Shown here piece after piece: positions 7,239 through 13,136 of a stretch of DNA of 20,943 nucleotides. The translations under genes and the position numbers were made by a program. Under the pieces are notes generated by a model that ran no database searches, was not told where the DNA came from, and worked only from the letters and a program-made list of their open reading frames with translations. The number at the start of each line of letters is the position of its first letter. The stretch's first letter is position 1. Source of the DNA: Deltaproteobacteria bacterium (GTDB lineage Bacteria > JAMCPX01); NCBI GenBank assembly GCA_023489065.1, contig JAMDCL010000148.1, positions 1 through 20,943 on the forward strand. The letters run 5' to 3'.

Positions 7239-8243
7239 ATGAATACAGTCAGTAGAGCAGTTTTAATTTGTTCAACAATGGCAATGCTGTTTTCGGCGGG
7301 GTGCAGCGGTTCAAAATCTTCTTCTCACGTACCGCTATTGTCGAGTACCACAAATACCTATAATGTAGGTTCAGGCCCACATGGAATAGCGATAGACAGC
7401 TCCGGTAATGTCTGGGTGGCGAATCGGATTAATAGTACCGTTATTGAGCTAAACTCGAGCGGCATTACCATAGAAACAAATAGTGTCGGACCAGATCCCA
7501 GTGGAATAGCGATAGATAGTTCCGGGAATATCTGGGCAGTAAATTTGTCTGGTAACAATGTTACGAAATTCAGTTCCAGCGGGGTTACCATAGGAACCTA
7601 TAATGTTGGCACGGAGCCTAATGGCATAGCGATAGACAGCTCCGGCGATGTCTGGATAACGAATCAGGGTGACGGCACTGTTACTAAGCTAAACTCAAGC
7701 GGTACCGCCATAGGAACATATAGTGTAGGAGCAAGGCCTTGGGACATTGCGATAGACAGTACAGGAAACGTGTGGGTAACGAATTCTTATAGCAATAGTG
7801 TTACTGAGCTCAATGCAAGTGGTACAACTATCGGCACCTATAGTGTAGGAGCATATCCATATGGCATAGCTATAGACAGTTCAAATAACGTATGGGTAGC
7901 GGCGGGAGGCACCAGCATAGTTACAAAATTAAACTCAAATGGCATAACTATAGGGTCTTATAATGTCGGGCCGGGGCCAGAAGGCATAGCGATAGACAAT
8001 ACCGGGAATGTATGGGTAACGAATTATGGTTACAACACTGTGACTGAGTTAAACTCAAGCGGTACAATTATAGGAACCTATAATGTCGGATTCGGGCCCT
8101 GGGGCATAGCCATTGATGAATCTGGTAATGCATGGATAACCGATCCATCTTCAAACTTGCTTTTTGAGCTTGTAGGAGTTGCGAAAGGACCTCAATACTT
8201 CCCGTACACAGGTCCGCAATTTCCCGGCGGTGGGAATTTCTGA
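7239..8243 (+). CDS. Seven-repeat beta-propeller lipoprotein, paralogue
   Basis: 334 residues. The signal peptide (MNTVSRAVLICSTMAMLFSAGC) has its lipid-modified Cys at 22. Seven blades of about 40 residues follow, then the tail GPQYFPYTGPQFPGGGNF. The ribosome site AAAGGAG is well placed before the ATG. The first 122 bp around the lipobox are exactly those of the previous gene, but the signal peptide and leader are instead close to those of the broken gene at 9900. The blades keep strong periodicity (GIAIDSSGNVWV...VTKLNSSG) while surface positions vary, as expected of paralogous blades diverging and recombining. The probable location is the inner leaflet of the outer membrane or the cell surface. 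Function is unknown. Confidence 0.85.
   Translation: MNTVSRAVLICSTMAMLFSAGCSGSKSSSHVPLLSSTTNTYNVGSGPHGIAIDSSGNVWVANRINSTVIELNSSGITIETNSVGPDPSGIAIDSSGNIWAVNLSGNNVTKFSSSGVTIGTYNVGTEPNGIAIDSSGDVWITNQGDGTVTKLNSSGTAIGTYSVGARPWDIAIDSTGNVWVTNSYSNSVTELNASGTTIGTYSVGAYPYGIAIDSSNNVWVAAGGTSIVTKLNSNGITIGSYNVGPGPEGIAIDNTGNVWVTNYGYNTVTELNSSGTIIGTYNVGFGPWGIAIDESGNAWITDPSSNLLFELVGVAKGPQYFPYTGPQFPGGGNF
7299..7420 (+). repeat. 122-bp exact duplication, copy 2
   Basis: Second copy of the tract at 6220-6341, at an offset of 1079 bp. Direct repeats of this length could recombine and delete or fuse the intervening gene. Confidence 0.95.
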
Positions 8244-8264
8244 ACGGAACAAGAGAGGTGTTTT

Positions 8265-9815
8265 ATGAAAGCACAAATGAAAGCACTTTTCATTTCTTCA
8301 TTGATGATGGCCTTGTTCTTAGCAGGGTGCAGCGGCAAGCAAGGTCCGGCAGGTACAAACGGGACCAACGGCTCCAACGGTCAGCAAGGTGCACATGGTC
8401 CCGCAGGACCATCAATGCCGGTAATACAAAGTCTATCTGTTCTCGGATTGCCGGCAACTCCGGGTGGCCCCGTTACAGCAACCGTTATTGCACAGAGTGC
8501 TCAAGGACTTGCATTGACCTACACATGGACAGTTTCAAGCGGTTGGACAATAGCAAACGGAGGTACCACTCCCACAGCAACAATCACAGCGCCCTCCGGT
8601 TATAGTATGACCGGGGCTGCAACGATAGAAGTGTCGGATACACAGGGTATGTATGCAATCGGAATGATTGCATTAAGCACAAAAGGCAGTGGTTTGCCGG
8701 TATTAAATACAATGAGTGCTTCTCCTAATCCATCGGCCCCGGGGGTGGCAATGCAGGCAATAGTGAGTGCGTATGATCCCAACGGCAATTCCCTGAATTT
8801 CACATGGGCAGCTACTGCTGGATGGGCAATAACCGGGTATGGAGCAACGGCCACGGTAATAGCACCATCTACTTACAACACGTGGGGGTATATTACGGTA
8901 ACAGTAAGCGATAATTACGGTGGCGCTGTAACAGGTACAATAGCCGTAGGAACTATAATGGTCATTCCGCCGTCACCCGCCAATCTTACTGCATGCGCCG
9001 GCAACCAGCAGGCCACACTAACATGGAATATTTCATCTGATGCAACAAGTTACACTATATACCAATCGACTGCTTCCGGCGGACCTTACACAGACGTTGC
9101 TTCATCGAGTAATCCAAATTACACGGTTACGGGTCTTATCAATGGCACACCATATTACTTTGTGGTAACAGCGGTAAATGGCGCCGGTGAAAGTGCTCCG
9201 TTGAATCAGGCCTCTGCAGTACCCGGCACGCTACCTTTGCCGCCTTCATCTTTGTACATTAATACAAGCTCACCCACCATGTGCGGTTCAAACTATACGC
9301 TGCTTCTTAAGTGGAGCGAATCAACATGTGCAGACAGCTATCATGTTTATCAGTCAACTTCATCCGGAGGCCCGTTCACAGGGATAGGCACGACTACGTC
9401 AACGTCCTTTAGTGCGGCAAATCTTATAAACGACACTAATTATTATTTTGTTGTTACCGCTGCAGACAATGCAGGTGAGAGCGGGAATTCAAACCAGGCC
9501 GGTTTATACTTCTCGGTTCCCTCCGCACCTACGAACCTGCAGTACAGTATAGACACCAATTTTTGTACGGTAACACTTACGTGGAATGCATCCCCCGGCG
9601 CACTGAGCTATAATGTATATGAGACTTGGGCAAACTTCTTCCCTATTAATTTCTCCAAAATATCCAATACTACTATTACAAATTCTACACCCGGTATTAT
9701 TGGAGGCAATTATTATAACCAACTCTGCTTTGAGGTAACCGCTCTTGGTGGCGTATTCGAGAGCTGCCCCTCAAACTTTGTGTGTTTTCCTATACCCAAT
9801 TCATGTGCGCCGTAG
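8265..9815 (+). CDS. Lipoprotein with collagen-like stretch, two PKD-like and three FN3 domains
   Basis: 516 residues. The lipobox is LAGC (Cys22). Immediately after come nine Gly-X-Y triplets (starting GKQGPAGTNGTNG), a short collagen-like stalk. Two Ig-fold PKD-like domains follow (about 50-140 and 142-232; TYTWTVSSGW, NFTWAATAGW, IEVSD and ITVTVSD strands). Three FN3 domains come next (about 235-322, 323-418, 419-510), each with a Trp core strand (LTWNISSDATSYTIYQS) and the YYFVVTA strand. The third FN3 is Cys-rich and diverged. Relative to the gene at 6172, a 12-base duplication adds four residues and a second in-frame ATG at 8277; the ribosome site GAGAGGTG favours 8265. The signal cassette is nearly the same DNA as at 6172, yet the body is unrelated to the propellers. 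It is probably a surface stalk or adhesin-like lipoprotein. Confidence 0.85.
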   Translation: MKAQMKALFISSLMMALFLAGCSGKQGPAGTNGTNGSNGQQGAHGPAGPSMPVIQSLSVLGLPATPGGPVTATVIAQSAQGLALTYTWTVSSGWTIANGGTTPTATITAPSGYSMTGAATIEVSDTQGMYAIGMIALSTKGSGLPVLNTMSASPNPSAPGVAMQAIVSAYDPNGNSLNFTWAATAGWAITGYGATATVIAPSTYNTWGYITVTVSDNYGGAVTGTIAVGTIMVIPPSPANLTACAGNQQATLTWNISSDATSYTIYQSTASGGPYTDVASSSNPNYTVTGLINGTPYYFVVTAVNGAGESAPLNQASAVPGTLPLPPSSLYINTSSPTMCGSNYTLLLKWSESTCADSYHVYQSTSSGGPFTGIGTTTSTSFSAANLINDTNYYFVVTAADNAGESGNSNQAGLYFSVPSAPTNLQYSIDTNFCTVTLTWNASPGALSYNVYETWANFFPINFSKISNTTITNSTPGIIGGNYYNQLCFEVTALGGVFESCPSNFVCFPIPNSCAP

Positions 9816-9831
9816 TCATGCCTTGTTTCTA

Positions 9832-9852
9832 CCGGCGGTGGGAATTTCTGAA
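9832..9852 (+). repeat. Duplicated 3' end of a propeller gene, orphaned
   Basis: CCGGCGGTGGGAATTTCTGA plus one further base is identical to 8224-8244, where it encodes the terminal PGGGNF and stop of the propeller protein. Here it follows the stop of an unrelated gene by 16 bases and encodes nothing intact. It marks a recombination junction. Confidence 0.75.
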
Positions 9853-9899
9853 ATGAAATACAGGGAAGATATTTTAAAGAATAGTTTAAAGGAGTTTTT

Positions 9900-10261
9900 A
9901 TGAATACAGTTAGCAGAGCAGTTTTACTTTGTTCAGCAATGGCAATTATGTTTTCGGCGGGGTGCGGGATCATCCATACCGGAACGTCGCCTGTGGCAAT
10001 TGCGATAGACGGCGCCAGAAATGTTTGGGTCGTTAATAGGGGCAGCGCGGATATTACGAAACTTCCCCTTGCGTTGTAAAATTAAGCCCTACCGGCACAA
10101 TCATAGGCACCTATGCAGTAGGCGCCAACCCTTTAGGTATTGCTATAGACAGCACAGGCAATGTCTGGGTCGCGGATTACGGCGATAATACCGTAACCGA
10201 ACTTATCGGTGCAGCAACCGGCCCCCAGTACTTCCCCTACACCGGCCCGCAGTGGTGGTAG
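9900..10261 (+). pseudogene. Frameshifted, internally deleted propeller lipoprotein
   Basis: The ATG at 9900 has the ribosome site AAAGGAG and a lipoprotein signal (SRAVLLCSAMAIMFSAGC) like that of the gene at 7239. One degenerate half-blade follows (PVAIAIDGARNVWVVN), then a stop at 10077-10079 after 59 codons. Just after it, in another frame, the sequence reads LSPTGTIIGTYAVGANPLG and so on through a last blade to the tail GPQYFPYTGPQWW and a stop at 10261. At least five blades are missing and the two parts are out of frame, so the gene is broken. The 3' part is a perfect copy of the 4636 gene's end. Confidence 0.85.
10093..10255 (+). repeat. 163-bp exact duplication, copy 2
   Basis: Matches 5964-6126 exactly and diverges at the final codons (TGGTGGTAG here, TGGCCGTAA there). 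The 10 or so bases before it resemble a different blade junction (around 5709), so the junction itself is chimeric. Confidence 0.95.
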
Positions 10262-10315
10262 AAGAAGGGAATTCCGGGCAAAAGCAATACGTGCAGGGAA
10301 AAGAAGGCTCAACGG

Positions 10316-10350
10316 TTGACTTTCTCATAAAATGCGATATTCATAATATC
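10316..10350 (+). promoter_or_regulatory. Candidate promoter and operator of the toxin-antitoxin pair
   Basis: TTGACT (10316-10321) is a good -35. The -10 is less clear: TATTCA at 10338 with 16-base spacing is the best fit by distance, and CATAAT at 10342 is a better hexamer but too far away. The palindrome GATATT-CAT-AATATC (10336-10350) overlaps this region. Such sites are typical autoregulatory operators for AbrB-type antitoxins. The ribosome site AAAGGGGGTG follows before the ATG at 10375. Confidence 0.45.
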
Positions 10351-10374
10351 AGATAAACTGAAAGGGGGTGTTTT

Positions 10375-10647
10375 ATGAGGAACATACGGCAGATCAACGA
10401 GAGAAATCAGATTACCCTACCTGCGCACATTCTGAAAGTTGTCGGTCTGAAGCAAGGCGACTTTATCGAAGTGGAGGTAAAGGACACGGAACTCGTTCTG
10501 AAACCGAAACGCATGGATGATGCCCTGACGGAGAGAGATTGGAACGATCTGAATAAGCTCGTTCAGAAGCAGATCAAGGCACATGCATATACCGAGTATG
10601 CTTCTCCATCAAAGGCACGGGTACATTTAAAAAAGGCCGGGAAATGA
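10375..10647 (+). CDS. AbrB/MazE-family antitoxin
   Basis: 90 residues. The N-terminal 47 form a SpoVT-AbrB swapped-hairpin DNA-binding domain: INERNQITLPAHILKVVGLK, then GDFIEVEVKDTELVLKPKR. The C-terminal half (ALTERDWNDLNKLVQKQIKA...) is a charged helix followed by a basic tail, suited to wrapping and neutralising the toxin. It overlaps the toxin gene by four bases (ATGA), as is usual for antitoxin-first type II modules. It would bind its own promoter and repress the pair. Confidence 0.85.
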   Translation: MRNIRQINERNQITLPAHILKVVGLKQGDFIEVEVKDTELVLKPKRMDDALTERDWNDLNKLVQKQIKAHAYTEYASPSKARVHLKKAGK

Positions 10648-10925
10648 ACGTCCGGTACCTGCATTCATTTGACAAAACTGTTCACGATCTCGAGGAACGG
10701 GAGCGGACAGATACAAACAATGCTGTTGATGCTCTTTTGTCGTATTTTGAAACAGGACAGCGGCCGCAGGGCCTGGGTTTAAAGAAATTGCGGGGGCATT
10801 ACTGGGAAATCAGGGCAGGTATTAAAATAAGGATCCTGTTTTCGCTGGAGAAAGACCTGCTGACATTCATTGTTGCAGGCAATCATGATACCATCAGACG
10901 ATTTTTGCGCAACAACACGATCTGA
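10644..10925 (+). CDS. RelE/ParE-superfamily toxin
   Basis: 93 residues, the normal size for the family. The fold signature is visible: an N-terminal strand (MNVRYLHSFDKTVHDLEE), two helices, then the core strands GHYWEIRAGIKIRILFSLEK and LLTFIVAGNHDTIRRFL. The pattern LKKLRG-x-YWEIR-x-IRILF is typical of RelE-like toxins, most of which cut mRNA in the ribosome; a ParE-type gyrase activity cannot be excluded. The pairing of a RelE-type toxin with an AbrB-type antitoxin is a known hybrid combination. The start overlaps the antitoxin stop. Confidence 0.85.
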   Translation: MNVRYLHSFDKTVHDLEERERTDTNNAVDALLSYFETGQRPQGLGLKKLRGHYWEIRAGIKIRILFSLEKDLLTFIVAGNHDTIRRFLRNNTI

Positions 10926-11007
10926 CGCACTCAGCTCGATACTCCATGGGAACAGAGAATCTCTTCCACGAAAAGAAGGTTCTCAAACACATCACCCAAA
11001 AGCGGTA

Positions 11008-11036
11008 TTGATTGATTCGGGATTTCAGAGTATATA
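11008..11036 (+). promoter_or_regulatory. Candidate promoter for the Trp/Arg-rich exported protein
   Basis: TTGATT (11008-11013) and TATATA (11031-11036) are 17 bases apart. The position fits transcription of the gene starting at 11070, separate from the toxin-antitoxin pair. Confidence 0.45.
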
Positions 11037-11069
11037 TAGGAAAATATGTCCGACAAAGGAGGAAACAAA

Positions 11070-11855
11070 ATGAAAAAGTTACTCTTGGGGCTCATGCTTT
11101 TGATACCGGCAATCTCCGTCCCTGTTCCGGCAATGGCAGGGGTGGATATCAGTATCGGAATCTCTCTGCCGCCGCCGGTCGTATTCGAGGCACCGCCGGA
11201 TGTAGTGGTACTGCCGGATACGAACGACGTGTACGTTGTTCCGAATGTAGGGGTAGATTTATTCTTCTGGAACGGATGGTGGTGGCGTCCGTGGGAAGGC
11301 GGATGGTACAGATCACGCTATTATAACCGAGGTTGGGGTTATTATAACCGTGTACCGAGTTTCTACTATGACGTCGACCCGCGCTGGAGAGAATACTACC
11401 GGGACCGAGATTGGCAGGGACACCCGTGGAACTACCAACGCATTCCTGACCGGGAACTGCAACGGAACTGGAGAGGCTGGCACAACGACAGGTATTGGGA
11501 ACGGCAAAGGACATGGGGTGTGCGGGACTATCATCCCAGAGCTATACAGCAGAGACGGGATATACGATACCAAAGACAGCAGGAGTACCAGAGAAGACCT
11601 GAGGTTATAAGACACCAGCAGTGGATGCGGGAACACCGTGGACAGCCCCAGGGACAGCGGTATCAGCGTCAACCGCAGGGACAGCCCCAGGGACAGAGAT
11701 ACCAGCGTCAGCCGCAAGGACAACAGAGATATCAGCGTCAACCGCAGGGCCAACCCCAGGGTCAGAGGTATCAGCGCCAGCCGCAGGGCCAGGGACGCGG
11801 CAATGGCCAGCAAAGGCGCGAAGATAATTCCAGGGGAAGGCAGGACGACCGATAG
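11070..11855 (+). CDS. Exported Trp/Tyr/Arg-rich protein with Gln-rich repeat tail
   Basis: 261 residues when started at 11070, where AAAGGAGGA is ideally placed; the frame is open eight codons upstream without a better site. The signal peptide is MKKLLLGLMLLIPAISVPVP, followed by AMAG. The mature N-terminus is hydrophobic with Pro-rich strands (ISIGISLPPPVVFEAPPDVV). Then follows a Trp/Gly/Tyr block (LFFWNGWWWRPWEGGWYRS) and a very Arg/Trp/Tyr-rich middle. The C-terminal third is Gln/Arg/Pro-rich with repeats of about 13 residues (GQPQGQRYQRQPQ). The FWNGWWWRPW block recalls small exported proteins common in Geobacter-like bacteria, but I cannot name a family or function. It is strongly basic, so it may bind anionic cell-wall or extracellular polymers (inference). 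Confidence 0.75.
   Translation: MKKLLLGLMLLIPAISVPVPAMAGVDISIGISLPPPVVFEAPPDVVVLPDTNDVYVVPNVGVDLFFWNGWWWRPWEGGWYRSRYYNRGWGYYNRVPSFYYDVDPRWREYYRDRDWQGHPWNYQRIPDRELQRNWRGWHNDRYWERQRTWGVRDYHPRAIQQRRDIRYQRQQEYQRRPEVIRHQQWMREHRGQPQGQRYQRQPQGQPQGQRYQRQPQGQQRYQRQPQGQPQGQRYQRQPQGQGRGNGQQRREDNSRGRQDDR
11640..11793 (+). repeat. In-frame tandem repeat, about 39-bp unit
   Basis: Four copies of a unit encoding GQPQGQRYQRQPQ, the third shortened by five codons. The unit length is a multiple of three, so copy number can change without frameshift. Differences between copies are mostly synonymous, so the peptide repeat looks maintained. Confidence 0.8.
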
Positions 11856-11938
11856 CTTTATAACGATAACAACGGGATACGATCTCCCCGAAGAATGACC
11901 GCCATGAGGGGCGGGGTTTGCGCAAGAGATAAATTCAC

Positions 11939-11974
11939 ACGGGGGCACGTTTCAGCGTGCCCCCGTTTATTTTT
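11939..11974 (+). terminator. Rho-independent terminator
   Basis: ACGGGGGCACG (11939-11949) and CGTGCCCCCGT (11956-11966) form a perfect 11-bp GC-rich stem with loop TTTCAG, followed by TTTATTTTT. It ends the transcript of the gene at 11070. Confidence 0.9.
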
Positions 11975-11996
11975 CTGACAGTACGACAAGATTCGA

Positions 11997-12110
11997 TCAA
12001 AAATGATACAGGAACGAGAAGTTTACGGATGTAAAGCTCATGTTTAGGTTGTAAAGGGTTGTACCGCTTCCATTGAGCTTGTTGAGGTAAGGTGGATTCT
12101 CTGACAAAGG
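11997..12110 (-). pseudogene. Decayed C-terminus of an outer-membrane beta-barrel gene
   Basis: On the minus strand a 37-codon frame reads ...YLNKLNGSGTTLYNLNMSF, then TSVNFSFLYHF and a stop. Alternating hydrophobics and a terminal Phe are the BAM-recognised signature of an outer-membrane barrel's last strand. The frame is closed upstream by two adjacent stops; a shifted frame continues with ATLFLDDL, consistent with a frameshifted remnant. Most of the 450-bp gap 11856-12306 is otherwise non-coding: it holds the terminator, this fragment and the promoter at 12155. Confidence 0.4.
12027..12047. repeat. 21-bp direct repeat, copy 1
   Basis: GGAtGTAAAGCTCATGTTTA plus G matches 12763-12783 at 20 of 21 positions. 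On the minus strand both copies encode LNMSFTS. They flank the TPR lipoprotein gene and its promoter. Confidence 0.7.
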
Positions 12111-12154
12111 TCATCAAGGAAGAGGGTCGCCTCAAATAAGATCTAAAATCGACT

Positions 12155-12183
12155 TTGACAAACCCGGTTATTGCTACTATTAT
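12155..12183 (+). promoter_or_regulatory. Near-consensus sigma-70 promoter
   Basis: TTGACA (12155-12160, perfect) and TATTAT (12178-12183, 5/6) are separated by exactly 17 bases. It would start transcription near 12190 and drive the lipoprotein gene at 12307 with a leader of about 115 bases. Confidence 0.75.
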
Positions 12184-12306
12184 GGTAAAAAACGAGCAAC
12201 CGGCATTCGCTCATACTATGAATGTCACGAAGGTCGTTGATGCAGTAGGGAATTATGCAAAGGTTCTTTACACAAACACTCATGTTATCGAGAAACGGGT
12301 AACAGG

Positions 12307-12744
12307 ATGAAAAAGAGTTCATTCATCATTATTCTTATTATCCTGCTCACACAGTCATGCGCTGCCACAATACGCTCGCGACAAGCTCTCTACCATGCGG
12401 ACACCCTTTTCGATAACCGGAAGTATAATGAGGCAATCAAATCCTATTCAGAGGTGACAACCCGTTACCCAAAATCCTATGCGGCGGAAGAGGCCCAATA
12501 CTTAATCGCTTATACGCTTGTTTACTATGACAACCCGGACGCCGATTACGCCAGAGCACTGATAGAATTTAACAGATTTATCCGATTATATCCGTCCGAT
12601 AATAAGATCCGTGAAGCCAGAAACTGGGTAAACGTCTTGCACATGCTGAACCATACGATCAATGAAAATAAGACGCTTCAGAGCAGTTGCAGTGGCGATA
12701 ATAGCAGCAAGGAGTTAAAAATTATCGTAACATGCCCGCAGTAG
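12307..12744 (+). CDS. Small TPR lipoprotein, BamD/YbgF-like
   Basis: 145 residues. The N-terminus MKKSSFIIILIILLTQSC is a signal with a Cys at 18; TQSC is a weak lipobox. The body carries TPR-like helices: ALYHADTLFDNRKYNEAIKSY, EVTTRYPKSYAAEEAQYLIA and YARALIEFNRFIRLYPSDNKI, the spacing and RYP/LYP turns seen in BamD and CpoB/YbgF-type proteins. At 145 residues it is shorter than BamD (about 240). The C-terminal 30 residues are Ser/Asn-rich with two Cys. It is probably a periplasmic scaffold for an envelope complex. Because it lies just before the pilus genes, a pilotin-like role for the Tad secretin is possible but unproven. The ribosome site is weak (AACAGG). Confidence 0.7.
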   Translation: MKKSSFIIILIILLTQSCAATIRSRQALYHADTLFDNRKYNEAIKSYSEVTTRYPKSYAAEEAQYLIAYTLVYYDNPDADYARALIEFNRFIRLYPSDNKIREARNWVNVLHMLNHTINENKTLQSSCSGDNSSKELKIIVTCPQ

Positions 12745-12762
12745 ACGATTTACCCCGTTGAA

Positions 12763-12783
12763 GGACGTAAAGCTCATGTTTAG
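12763..12783. repeat. 21-bp direct repeat, copy 2
   Basis: Second copy of the 12027-12047 repeat. On the minus strand the surrounding frame reads AEDYRLNMSFTSFNGV, resembling the barrel-end remnant at copy 1 but ending differently. It may be a second fragment of a related gene. Confidence 0.65.
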
Positions 12784-12846
12784 ACGGTAGTCCTCCGCGA
12801 GATTTTTCACCTCATAGAACAATAAATCCTCTTACGCATAAATTTC

Positions 12847-12889
12847 TTGACAAACCAAACGCCCTTATTGTTTAACGAATATAATTCGT
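12847..12889 (+). promoter_or_regulatory. Pilus operon promoter region with palindrome
   Basis: TTGACA (12847-12852) is a perfect -35; TTTAAC (12871-12876) lies 18 bases on and matches the -10 at 4/6. Overlapping it is a perfect palindrome ACGAAT-ATA-ATTCGT (12875-12889), which itself contains TATAAT, but at 27 bases from the TTGACA. The palindrome could be a regulator site over the start point. The strong ribosome site AAGGAGG (12894-12900) precedes the pilin ATG by five bases. Within 12745-12846 I see only the 21-bp repeat. Confidence 0.5.
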
Positions 12890-12905
12890 CATTAAGGAGG
12901 ACAAT

Positions 12906-13115
12906 ATGGTTTATTACAATCTTGCACCAGTGAGACAAAACAACGGTCAGAAAGGACAGGGTATGACAGAGTACATCCTCATCGTCCTGCTCATCGCCAT
13001 CGCGCTCATAGCCGCGTTCGGCGTATTCCGGGACAAACTCATCAAAGGCGTTCAGACCGCGAGCAGCCAGATAGACACCGTGACAAAACAGAGCAGCAGC
13101 ACCACAAACCCGTAA
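12906..13115 (+). CDS. flp: Flp-type major pilin
   Basis: 69 residues, the usual size of Flp/Fap prepilins. The leader is cut by a TadV/CpaA-type prepilin peptidase after Gly17, giving a mature start QGMTEYILIVLLIAIALIAA in which Glu is at +5 and Tyr at +6, the diagnostic Flp EY motif. A 20-residue hydrophobic helix packs the pilus core; the tail (DTVTKQSSSTTNP) is Ser/Thr/Gln-rich and exposed. It is the first gene of the pilus operon with its own promoter region and the strongest ribosome site of the locus, as expected for the most abundant subunit. Confidence 0.93.
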   Translation: MVYYNLAPVRQNNGQKGQGMTEYILIVLLIAIALIAAFGVFRDKLIKGVQTASSQIDTVTKQSSSTTNP

Positions 13116-13136
13116 AAAAGAAACCGGGGATAGAAA

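Noticed and set aside
5270..8200. Periodic repeats of about 120 bp that might suggest a CRISPR-like or tandem DNA array
   Set aside because: The period matches protein blades in one continuous frame per gene; spacing and sequence vary at the DNA level, and there are no short identical repeats with unique spacers.
11901..11930. Half-copy of the GC-rich palindrome (AGGGGCGGGGT) after the Trp/Arg-rich gene
   Set aside because: The complementary arm is missing and an 11-bp GC-rich match could arise by chance.
11313..11948. Long Leu-rich minus-strand ORF opposite the Trp/Arg-rich gene
   Set aside because: It is the reverse complement of the Gln/Arg repeat codons. It has no plausible ribosome site and runs through the terminator.
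12182..12310. Short plus-strand ORF of 42 codons overlapping the TPR lipoprotein start by four bases
   Set aside because: Its ATG lies inside the -10 hexamer of the strong promoter, so it would not be in the transcript. An internal ATG at 12218 would give 30 codons but has no ribosome site. A leader peptide remains possible but unsupported.
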